From Acidobacteria bacterium Ga0077553 (lineage in GTDB: Bacteria > Acidobacteriota > Terriglobia > Bryobacterales > Bryobacteraceae): a stretch of DNA of 36,052 nt. Position 1 is the first letter of the stretch. Each line of letters starts with the position of its first letter. The notes below the pieces were generated by a model. It was not told where the DNA came from, did no database searches, and was given only the letters and a program-made list of their open reading frames with translations. Positions 19,004 through 26,198 of the stretch are shown here, piece by piece. The stretch covers positions 1 through 36,052 of the forward strand of contig LNFE01000285.1 in the NCBI GenBank assembly GCA_001464575.1, in the 5' to 3' direction. The translations under genes and the position numbers were made by a program.

Positions 19004-19978
19004 ATGCCTGAATTTCGCGCTCTTCTCCTCTCTGAAGCTGGCGGCAAACTGGCCTGGCTCCAAACGGACGAACTCCCGCCCGGCGAAGTCCTGGTTCAGG
19101 TCAGCCACTCCAGCCTGAATTACAAAGACGCATTGGCTATCGCTGGCCGGCCGGGGGTCGTACGCAAGTTCCCGATGATCGCGGGCATTGATTTGGCCGG
19201 TGTCGTTGTGGAGTCGAGCGCGACGGATCTTCCCGCCGGTACCGAGGTCGCCGTCACCGGCTGCGGCCTCGGCGAAAGGCACTGGGGCGGCTACGCGGGA
19301 TACGCCCGGGTGCAAGCGGAATGGTGTGTTCCCATCCCGGCACCGTTTACCGCTCGCCAGGCGATGGCGATTGGGACCGCCGGATTTACGGCCATGCAGT
19401 GCGTCGACGCCCTGGAGCGCCACGGGGCGCGGCCGGACGGCCCGGAGATCGTGGTCACCGGCGCAGCCGGGGGAGTCGGCAGCCTGGCGATCGCGTTGCT
19501 CGCCGCGCGCGGCTTCCGCGTGACGGCATCCACCGGGCGCCCGGCCTTGGGCGACTATCTCCGCGGTCTCGGCGCGACCGAGATCATTGAACGGCAGGTG
19601 CTGAGCGCTGAGTCGGCCAAGCCGCTCGAGAAGGAGCACTGGGGCGGGGCGGTCGATACAGTAGGAGGGGCTACGCTGGCGGGCATCATTCGGCAACTGC
19701 GCGCCAGTGCCTCCGTTGCGGCTTGCGGCCTGGCTGGCGGGACCGACCTCTCCACGACGGTGCTGCCGTTTATCCTACGCGGCGTTAACTTACTCGGCAT
19801 CAACTCGGTTGAAGTGCCGAACGGGGAGCGGCGCCGAATCTGGCGGCGCTTGGCCGAAACAATGCCGATTGATAAGCTCGACAGATTGACCGCTGAGATT
19901 GCTCTCGAGCGGGTCCCTCTTTACGCGCCGGCGATCCTGGAAGGCGATGTGCAGGGACGAATCGTGATTGTCATTTGA
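19004..19978 (+). CDS. YhdH/AcuI-type zinc-free medium-chain oxidoreductase (quinone oxidoreductase family)
   Basis: A 324-residue medium-chain dehydrogenase/reductase of the YhdH/YhfP/AcuI group. Members reduce acryloyl-CoA or related alkenes with NADPH. Visible are the N-terminal catalytic fold with SSLNYKDALAIAGRPGVVRKFPMIAGIDLAG and the nucleotide-binding VTGAAGGVGSLAIALLA. The subgroup hallmarks AVTGCGLGERHWGGYA and LLGINSVEVPNGERRRIWRRLA are also present. The Cys/His ligands of zinc alcohol dehydrogenases are absent, as expected. It follows the NIPSNAP gene after 3 bp. The physiological substrate here is not known. Confidence 0.88.
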   Translation: MPEFRALLLSEAGGKLAWLQTDELPPGEVLVQVSHSSLNYKDALAIAGRPGVVRKFPMIAGIDLAGVVVESSATDLPAGTEVAVTGCGLGERHWGGYAGYARVQAEWCVPIPAPFTARQAMAIGTAGFTAMQCVDALERHGARPDGPEIVVTGAAGGVGSLAIALLAARGFRVTASTGRPALGDYLRGLGATEIIERQVLSAESAKPLEKEHWGGAVDTVGGATLAGIIRQLRASASVAACGLAGGTDLSTTVLPFILRGVNLLGINSVEVPNGERRRIWRRLAETMPIDKLDRLTAEIALERVPLYAPAILEGDVQGRIVIVI

Positions 19979-20031
19979 TTTTCACTTCTTGTTCATCCTT
20001 GCGTTACCTGCAGTTGATATCGCTAGGAGGC

Positions 20032-21855
20032 ATGAAAAAATCATTACTTTTGCTGGCTCTGGCCAGCGTTGCGTTCGCGCAGGAATTTACGGTTAACAAG
20101 GTAGGCGGCTATTCCACCAACCTCTTCAACCAGGCGGGCGCGGAGATTGCCGCGTACGACGCCGGAACCAAGCGCCTTTTCTTTGTCAACGCGCAGGCCA
20201 ATGTCATTGAGGGGCTCGACGTCTCGACCCCCAGCCGCCCTCGTCCGCTGTTCCGTCTCTTTATCTCGTCGCTCTATGGCGCCGCCGTCAATAGCGTTGC
20301 GGTCGGTAATGGGGTAATCGCCGCGGCGGTCGAAGCCAATCCCAAAACGGATCCCGGCTCGGTGGTTTTCTATGATCTCAACGGCAACTTCTTGAGCGCG
20401 GTGAAGGTCGGCGCCCTGCCGGACATGCTGATCTTCACTCCGGATGGCAAGAAGTTACTCGTGGCCAACGAAGGCGAACCCAACGCCGATTACTCGGTTG
20501 ACCCTGAAGGCAGCGTCTCCATTATCGATATCAGCAAGGGCATTGCCAACGTGACACAGGCCGACGTTCGCACCGCCGATTTCAAGGCCTTCAATGGCAC
20601 GACGCTCGATCCCAGTGTGCGCATTTATGGGCCCCGCGCCACCGTGGCACAGGACGTCGAACCGGAATACATCGCGATCTCTCCCGATTCGAAGACCGCG
20701 TGGGTGACGCTGCAGGAAGCGAACGCCATCGGCGTCGTTGATATTGACCAGGCCCGCATTACGCGCATCGTCGGACTCGGCTTCAAGGACCACAGCCTTG
20801 CCGGCAACGGCCTCGACGCCAGCGACCGCGACAATCGGATCAACATCGCCAACTGGCCGGTGTTCGGCATGTATCAGCCGGACGCCATTGCCGCTTTCCA
20901 AGCCAAGGGCAAGACCTGGCTCATCACCGCCAATGAAGGCGATGCCCGCGAATACACCACCTTCGCCGAGGAAGCCCGCGTCAGCACGCTCCGCCTTGAC
21001 CCGACCAAGTTCCCCACCGCTTCCACCCTCCAGCAGGCCGGCAACCTGGGACGCCTGACGGTTACCCGCTCCACCGGCGACACCGACGGCGACGGCGACT
21101 TTGATGCCCTCTACGTTCTCGGTGGCCGCAGCTTCTCCATTTGGGACACCACCGGCAAGCTTGTCTTCGATAGCGGCGACCAGTTCGAACAGATCACGTC
21201 TCGCCTGTTCCCCGACTACTTCAACGCCAGCAACGCCAACAACACCCGCGACGACCGCAGCGATAACAAGGGTCCGGAGCCGGAAGGCGTGACGGTTACC
21301 GAGTTGAATGGCCGTCTGTATGCCTTCATCGGTCTCGAGCGCATCGGCGGCGTGATGGTATACGACATCACCGACCCCGAAAAGCCGGTCTACGTCGCCT
21401 ATACCAACTCGCGCGACTTCAAGGGCAACCCGGAAGCTGGCACGGCGGGTGACCTCGGACCCGAAGGCGTACTCGCTCTCACCGCCGCGCAGAGCCCGAA
21501 CGGCAAGCCGCTCCTGATCACCTCGAACGAGACCAGCGGTTCGATTGCGCTCTACGAGATGAACGTTCCTGCCCCGGCCGTGACCGTCGCCGCGAAGATT
21601 GTGGCCCAGGGTCGCGACTCCTTCGCCCGCGAGATGGGTCTCGACGGCAGCACGTCCACGGGCGTGGCTCCGCTGACGTACCAGTGGCGCTCCACTGGCC
21701 CGACGGCGGCTCTGTTCCCCGCCGCTGCCAACACCCCGAAAGTCACGGTGCAGTTCGGCCAGGGCCAAGGCGCTTACACCTTCGAACTCACCGTCACCGA
21801 TGCCACCGGCGCGAAGAGTTCGTCGACGGTTTCGATCAACTATTTCGGGCGGTAG
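20032..21855 (+). CDS. Secreted choice-of-anchor I family protein (beta-propeller-like)
   Basis: A 607-residue exported protein with a signal peptide (MKKSLLLLALASVAFAQ). Hallmarks of the choice-of-anchor I/alkaline-phosphatase-like family: NEGEPNADYSVDPEGSVSIID, WVTLQEANAIGVVDI, TANEGDAREYTTFAEE, the Ca-type loop GDTDGDGDFDALYVLGGRSFSIWD, KGPEPEGVTV and IGLERIGGVMVYDI. The last 100 residues look like a PKD/Ig-type beta domain (SFAREMGLDGSTSTG to the end) in place of a sorting anchor. AGGAGG ends only 1 nt before the ATG, an unusually short spacing; no other in-frame start nearby fits better. Function is unsettled. The 3' end overlaps the convergent transporter gene by 20 bp. Confidence 0.88.
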   Translation: MKKSLLLLALASVAFAQEFTVNKVGGYSTNLFNQAGAEIAAYDAGTKRLFFVNAQANVIEGLDVSTPSRPRPLFRLFISSLYGAAVNSVAVGNGVIAAAVEANPKTDPGSVVFYDLNGNFLSAVKVGALPDMLIFTPDGKKLLVANEGEPNADYSVDPEGSVSIIDISKGIANVTQADVRTADFKAFNGTTLDPSVRIYGPRATVAQDVEPEYIAISPDSKTAWVTLQEANAIGVVDIDQARITRIVGLGFKDHSLAGNGLDASDRDNRINIANWPVFGMYQPDAIAAFQAKGKTWLITANEGDAREYTTFAEEARVSTLRLDPTKFPTASTLQQAGNLGRLTVTRSTGDTDGDGDFDALYVLGGRSFSIWDTTGKLVFDSGDQFEQITSRLFPDYFNASNANNTRDDRSDNKGPEPEGVTVTELNGRLYAFIGLERIGGVMVYDITDPEKPVYVAYTNSRDFKGNPEAGTAGDLGPEGVLALTAAQSPNGKPLLITSNETSGSIALYEMNVPAPAVTVAAKIVAQGRDSFAREMGLDGSTSTGVAPLTYQWRSTGPTAALFPAAANTPKVTVQFGQGQGAYTFELTVTDATGAKSSSTVSINYFGR

Positions 21856-23167
21856 CGGCGGCTTTCGCCACATCCACACGACTTAACAAAACGAAGCCAA
21901 TCACAAAGAAGACCACCAGGGAGAGAATTGCCGTTCGATAGCTCCCGGTGCTCTGCAGAGCCAGCGCGAAGATAAGGGGACCGAGCCAACTGGTCCCCTT
22001 ATCGCTGATCTCATACACGCTGAAGTACTCGGCCTCTTTGCCGACGGGGATCATCAGCGAGAACAACGAACGGCTCAACGCCTGCGTGCCGCCCATCACC
22101 ATGCCGACGATGAACGACATGATGAAGAACTCCTCGTGCGTCTTCACAGCGACGTAGATGTATCCCAACGTCATGGCCCAGATGACGAGAGCGAGCATGA
22201 TCGTCTTCTGTGCGCCGATCTTCGAGGCGATGAAGCCGAACAGCATGGCGCCGAAGAAGGCCACGAACTGCACCATGAGAATTGCCATGGTCAGTTTCGA
22301 CATCGGCATTTTGAGTTCGTCACTGCCGAACTGGCCGGCCAGCGCGATCACCGTCTGAATGGCATCGTTGTAGATGAGGTAGCCAACCAGGTAGATCATC
22401 GTCTGCGGATAGTGCCGCAGTTCTTTCACTGTGTGAAGAAACTGCCGGAACCCCACGGAGATGATACTTTCGCCGGGCGGCAACGCCTGCGGGGTTCCGC
22501 GGTTTTTTAGCCCCGCCAGCGGGATCAACGTGAACCCGGCCCACCAGATACCGGCCGAGCAAAGACTGACCCGCACCGCGAACCCCTCGCTAAACCCCAG
22601 CGCCTCCGCGTTCGAAAAGAAGAGCAGGTTTAAGAGCAGCAACAAGCCGCCGCCGAGATAACCAAAGCCCCACCCGCGGGAACTGACGGCGTCCCGCTCC
22701 TCCGGGGTCGAAAGCTCCGATAGGAACGAGTTCGACACCACGTTCGCCGCGCCGAAGGCGATATTGGCAAAGATAAACAGGCCGCCGCCCAGCAGATACA
22801 AATCCCCTTGCACGAAGAACATCGCCATAGTGGCGATGGCGCCCAAGTACGCGAATACGGCTAGGAACTCGCGCTTGTTCCGCTTGTAGTCCGCCAGGGC
22901 GCCTACCAGCGGCAGCACGACCACTTGGCCGATTACGGAGAGCGAAACGCAGTATCCCCAAAACGCCCGCGGATCGATATTCAATCCGAACGGATGCACC
23001 ATGCCGTCGGTGCCCGCGGCGTTCTTGGCGATCGAGGTCAGGTAGGGCCCGAGGAAAAGCGTCAGGACCGTGGAGGCGAAGGCCGAGTTCGCCCAGTCGT
23101 AGAAGTACCAGGCGCGTTGTTCCTTCTTCCGCGCTATTTCCGCAAGTGTTGCCTGAGAAAGGTCCAT
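21836..23167 (-). CDS. UMF1-family MFS transporter (Atg22-like)
   Basis: A 443-residue integral membrane protein with about 12 hydrophobic segments. It belongs to the UMF1 branch of the major facilitator superfamily (related to yeast vacuolar Atg22). Hallmarks are YDWANSAFASTVLTLF at the start of TM1, the basic loop ADYKRNKREFL, SNSFLSELSTPEERDAVSSRGWGFGYLGGG, and SRSLFSLMIP...AEYFSVYEISDKGTSWLGP near the end. The substrate is unknown; an amino acid or peptide exporter role is possible by analogy with Atg22. The start (ATG 23167) has GGGGAG 8 nt upstream and lies inside the 3' end of the preceding hydrolase gene (34-bp overlap), so the two are probably co-translated. Confidence 0.88.
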   Translation of the reverse strand: MDLSQATLAEIARKKEQRAWYFYDWANSAFASTVLTLFLGPYLTSIAKNAAGTDGMVHPFGLNIDPRAFWGYCVSLSVIGQVVVLPLVGALADYKRNKREFLAVFAYLGAIATMAMFFVQGDLYLLGGGLFIFANIAFGAANVVSNSFLSELSTPEERDAVSSRGWGFGYLGGGLLLLLNLLFFSNAEALGFSEGFAVRVSLCSAGIWWAGFTLIPLAGLKNRGTPQALPPGESIISVGFRQFLHTVKELRHYPQTMIYLVGYLIYNDAIQTVIALAGQFGSDELKMPMSKLTMAILMVQFVAFFGAMLFGFIASKIGAQKTIMLALVIWAMTLGYIYVAVKTHEEFFIMSFIVGMVMGGTQALSRSLFSLMIPVGKEAEYFSVYEISDKGTSWLGPLIFALALQSTGSYRTAILSLVVFFVIGFVLLSRVDVAKAAATARNS

Positions 23168-24135
23168 GCAATGTCTCCCCGCCATTCGTGGCCACCGTCA
23201 AATTCCTGATAATCGAGCGTGGGGTGATAGACCCGCGCCTCCGCCAACGTCCGGCGCACGCTTTCGATGGGCGCCGCCGGATCCTTCACCCCGGTCTGAA
23301 TCTGCAAGGGCCGTGGCGCGATGAGCGCCACCTGCTGCGGCGAGGTGAGGTCGATCGGCCGGCCGCCCATCACCGTTTCCCGGACGAGCGGGGCTTCGCG
23401 AAAACATCCCGACGCCACCACCGCCGTGATGCGCGGGTCGAGCGCGGCGATGTACAGCGAGTAGTAGCCGCCGAAGGAGAGGCCGATCATCGCCACCCGG
23501 CTCGCGTCCACCTCCGGGCGCGTCAGCACCGCGTCGAGCGACCGGATGACTTTCATCGACTCGACGGCCATCAGGCTGGTGCCGGCGTTCCGCAGCTTCA
23601 GATCCAATTCTGCGCGCACTTCGGCCGGGATCGGCGTGCCCGTGTCCCGGTCCCGGTACGGGTACATAACGAACTGCGGAGCCCAGACGACGTAGCCTTC
23701 CCGAACGGCTCCGCGGATCTGGTCGTGATAGTTGGCGCCGCCCTTGAACAGCGCCATTTCCGGGAACCCGCCACCGCCGTGCAACGAGACCACCAGCGGC
23801 ACCGGTCCCTGCCGGTTCTTCGGCACGAGATACAGGCCATACGTCTCTAACCCCGCCGCCACCGTCACCCAGCAGCGCGAATAGGTGGCGATGGCATCCT
23901 CGCCCATGGCCTCACATCGCATGGCGGGCTTCTCCGTGAAACCCGCGGGTGGGAAGCCGATCCGGGTCCGGAACTGTTGTCGCAGCGTCTCGGCCGCTGG
24001 CAACCGCTTCACGTAGTCTTCAAGCTGGCGGTGGCCCTGTTCGCGGAATGGCCGCGACTTCTGGACGTCCTCTTCAAACAACGGAACCTGCGCCCAGAGG
24101 GCAGCGGGAAACAAGAGTACCGCGAGGCGAACCAT
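23134..24135 (-). CDS. Exported alpha/beta hydrolase (acetyl xylan esterase/dienelactone hydrolase type)
   Basis: A 333-residue hydrolase with a signal peptide (MVRLAVLLFPAALWAQ). The catalytic serine is Ser220 in GLSFGGYYS, the oxyanion region is SLHGGGG, and the likely catalytic His is His316 in DGGHEWRG. This fold covers peptidases, carbohydrate esterases and dienelactone hydrolases; a secreted ester hydrolase acting on plant or microbial polymers is the most likely role. ATG 24135 gives a proper signal peptide. The frame stays open to 24321 but would run through the divergent gene. Only 25 bp separate this start from that of the divergent gene at 24161. Confidence 0.82.
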   Translation of the reverse strand: MVRLAVLLFPAALWAQVPLFEEDVQKSRPFREQGHRQLEDYVKRLPAAETLRQQFRTRIGFPPAGFTEKPAMRCEAMGEDAIATYSRCWVTVAAGLETYGLYLVPKNRQGPVPLVVSLHGGGGFPEMALFKGGANYHDQIRGAVREGYVVWAPQFVMYPYRDRDTGTPIPAEVRAELDLKLRNAGTSLMAVESMKVIRSLDAVLTRPEVDASRVAMIGLSFGGYYSLYIAALDPRITAVVASGCFREAPLVRETVMGGRPIDLTSPQQVALIAPRPLQIQTGVKDPAAPIESVRRTLAEARVYHPTLDYQEFDGGHEWRGDIAWTFLRQHLRK

Positions 24136-24160
24136 ATGGATTAGAGTAAACGATACCGCC

Positions 24161-24580
24161 ATGCTGAAACTCTGCTTTTCTCTTGCGTTCTTACTCTTGC
24201 CGGCCCTGGCGCAACCCGTCGACGAGTCCCGCCGCCTTTCGATGACCAACCGGACCAAGGCGGAGGTGATTCCGAAAGCGCTGCTGGGGAAATCCTTCAT
24301 GCCGGGCGGCACCCTGGCCACTTACAAGAAAGGAACCAAGGAGTATCGCGTCTTCGTGGCGAAGTTGAAGGACCCCACGACGGCGGCGATTCTCCTGCTC
24401 GACTGGAAGAAGGCCCTGCAGGGCGCGAAGCTGGTTCCCAGCTTTGGCGGGTATTTCGGAATGGACGGCGGCCAGCCGGTCTTCGTCTTCACCAAGGGGC
24501 AATGGATGGCAGGCACGGTAGGCCTGACCGAGAAAGAGGCCGACGCCGAAGCTCGCGTGCTGGCCACACGGCTGAACTAA
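24161..24580 (+). CDS. Small secreted protein of unknown function
   Basis: A 139-residue protein with a clear signal peptide (MLKLCFSLAFLLLPALAQ). The mature part is short, basic in the first half (NRTKAEVIPKALLGKSFMPG), then holds hydrophobic strands and a helix (TTAAILLLDWKKALQ, FGGYFGMDGGQPVFVFTKGQWMAGTVGLTEKEADAEARVLATRL). I do not recognise the family. The combination of a charged helix and strands including VFVFTKGQWMAGTVGL suggests a compact periplasmic domain. No ribosome-binding site is evident. It is divergent from the esterase gene and its stop overlaps the end of the convergent serine hydrolase gene by 4 bp. Confidence 0.7.
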   Translation: MLKLCFSLAFLLLPALAQPVDESRRLSMTNRTKAEVIPKALLGKSFMPGGTLATYKKGTKEYRVFVAKLKDPTTAAILLLDWKKALQGAKLVPSFGGYFGMDGGQPVFVFTKGQWMAGTVGLTEKEADAEARVLATRLN

Positions 24581-25659
24581 GTGAGTCCGGCGGGCCACCC
24601 GGACTCCGCGGCGATGGCATCGAATATGCGGCTGACGAGCGGCGCGCCGTTATCGGAGTTGGTCATTACAGCAGCGCCGTGCGAGCCGTCTCGCGCGGCC
24701 CAAAGCCGGCAGCGGTAGCCCGCGTTCGAACCGCCGTGGCCGAACCAGCCGGGCCGGGTCTCGAAGCCGAGACCATAGGAGCCGATGTGCGGGGTCACCA
24801 TCCACTCCGCGGCAGCCTTATCGATGACTTTATTCGACTTGCCGGCCAGCGCGTTCTGCACCTCGATGGCGAATTTCGCCAAGTCTATCGGCGTCGTCCA
24901 CAGCCCGGCTGCCGCCATCTCCGGATAGGTGTGCCATCCGCCCGTATAGCTCCGGCCGTTCTCATGAAATCCCACCGCCGCCCGGGCGGCTAGCTCCGCC
25001 GGCAGCGGCTGCTCGAACGTGCTGGTGTAGAGCGAGAGGCGCTGGAGAACGATACGCCGCATCAGTTCCGGAAACGCCTTGCCGAAGCGGTCTTCGAGCA
25101 GAACCTGGAGCACGGTGTAGCCGCCTCCGGAGTAGCGGAACTTGGTGGCGGGTTGTTGGTCCACGCGGACCGGCAGGGTGCGGGCGGGCAGCTTGCCGTC
25201 CAAAATCTCGAGCACGCTGGGCACGTCGTCATCTTCGTCGTAGCCGGGAAAGCCGTGCACCGTAAGCCCCGCCGTGTGGCTGAGGATGCCGCGCAGCGTG
25301 ACTTTGGCCGACGCCGTGAATTCGTTGTCCGGCACCTGCCAGCTTTTCAGCTTTCCGTTCACGTCCTCGTCGAGCGTGAAGTTGCCGTACTGCGCCATGT
25401 GGAGCGCGGCCATGGCGGCGAGGGGCTTGGAGACGGAAGCAGCCTGGAACAGAGTGCCGGTTGTCGTGGCCACGCCGTAGGCGCGAGCCCATTCGATATG
25501 CGCGTCTCGGAAGACGGCGATGCTGACCGCCGGGACGCGTTCGCCAGCCATGGACGTGACGGGTAGCCAGCGCTGCTCAATCCGGCGGATGCGGTCTTCA
25601 AGCGGCCCCGCATAGAGGCTGGCGCCCGCACCGAGAAGCAGAAAGGACCGGCGGCGCAC
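24577..25659 (-). CDS. Tat-exported serine beta-lactamase-fold hydrolase
   Basis: A 360-residue protein of the class C beta-lactamase/D-aminopeptidase/esterase family (Pfam Beta-lactamase). The catalytic motif is SVSK (Ser75-x-x-Lys78), with the second motif Tyr176-Ser-Gly in place of the usual YxN, and GHGGSNAG near residue 315 as the third. The N-terminus RRRSFLLLGAGASLYA looks like a twin-arginine (Tat) signal, so it acts outside the cytoplasm. The start is GTG at 25659, with GGAGG 10 nt upstream, only 6 bp after the PAAR gene stop. Its place at the end of the T6SS spike operon is notable: an exported enzyme is not an obvious T6SS cargo, but could protect the cell or act on the envelope. 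Coincidence is possible. Confidence 0.85.
   Translation of the reverse strand: MRRRSFLLLGAGASLYAGPLEDRIRRIEQRWLPVTSMAGERVPAVSIAVFRDAHIEWARAYGVATTTGTLFQAASVSKPLAAMAALHMAQYGNFTLDEDVNGKLKSWQVPDNEFTASAKVTLRGILSHTAGLTVHGFPGYDEDDDVPSVLEILDGKLPARTLPVRVDQQPATKFRYSGGGYTVLQVLLEDRFGKAFPELMRRIVLQRLSLYTSTFEQPLPAELAARAAVGFHENGRSYTGGWHTYPEMAAAGLWTTPIDLAKFAIEVQNALAGKSNKVIDKAAAEWMVTPHIGSYGLGFETRPGWFGHGGSNAGYRCRLWAARDGSHGAAVMTNSDNGAPLVSRIFDAIAAESGWPAGLT
24583..24606 (+). terminator. Hairpin at the end of the small secreted protein gene, without a T-run
   Basis: GAGTCCGG (24583-24590) pairs perfectly with CCGGACTC (24599-24606) across an 8-nt loop, starting 2 nt after the stop codon. No T-tract follows, and the sequence also codes for the C-terminus of the convergent serine hydrolase. 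It may protect or define an mRNA end rather than act as a classical terminator. Confidence 0.3.
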
Positions 25660-25665
25660 CCGGCC

Positions 25666-26166
25666 TTAGCCTCCGATGATCACGGTCGATTCGCCCTTGG
25701 CGATCTTGTTCGGCCCGCCGATTGCTTCGAGTACCGTATCGCCCATCCGGCAGGCCGGAAGCTTGTCGATTAGAACCGTCGCGGAACCGTCGATGACCAC
25801 GCCGGGGCCATGGGGAGGCACTGGAAGGGGCGTAACGCACATGTGAATGTCCGCGCCCGCTGCTGCGCTCGTGATCGTGCTGCTCATCTGGGCCAACATC
25901 GCCGCCTTGGTAGCCTCTTCGGCCACCTTAAGGCCTGGCATCGCAGGCGTACCCGAAGCGGCCTGGGTTGCAGCCTTGGCGATCTCGATCGTCGTGTGAG
26001 CAATCTTTTGCGCGGCTTGCACCGCCGCCGCGGCAGCCAGCGGCATCCCGCGCCAAGCTGGCAGAAAACCAATCAAGCACGTCGATGATCCCGGCCCCGG
26101 CGACAGCATAGGCGGAAGAGGATGAGATACGTTATCCATGATTCGAGCAGCTGGACCTTTGGGCAT
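25666..26166 (-). CDS. PAAR-type spike-tip protein with helical insertion
   Basis: A 166-residue protein that probably sharpens the VgrG spike of the T6SS. The PAAR-like elements are the start (PAARIMDNVSHPLPPMLSPG, CLIGFLPAWRG) and the end (PPHGPGVVIDGSATVLIDKL, ACRMGDTVLEAIGGPNKIAKG, STVIIGG). They are separated by an Ala-rich helical insertion (about residues 42-104) that resembles a hydrophobic helical hairpin. PAAR proteins of this type often carry such segments in a loading role. A strong TAAGGAGAA lies 8 nt before the ATG. It is 32 bp after the 664-residue gene and 6 bp before the serine hydrolase gene, so all are in one operon. Confidence 0.82.
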   Translation of the reverse strand: MPKGPAARIMDNVSHPLPPMLSPGPGSSTCLIGFLPAWRGMPLAAAAAVQAAQKIAHTTIEIAKAATQAASGTPAMPGLKVAEEATKAAMLAQMSSTITSAAAGADIHMCVTPLPVPPHGPGVVIDGSATVLIDKLPACRMGDTVLEAIGGPNKIAKGESTVIIGG

Positions 26167-26198
26167 GACGATTCTCCTTAAATGCTAACGCGAAATCT

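Noticed and set aside
18455-19696. A 413-codon minus-strand frame across the NIPSNAP and YhdH-type genes
   Set aside because: Antisense to two genes with strong family motifs.
20455-21879. A 474-codon minus-strand frame opposite the choice-of-anchor I gene
   Set aside because: The plus strand has a signal peptide and family motifs; the minus frame has none.
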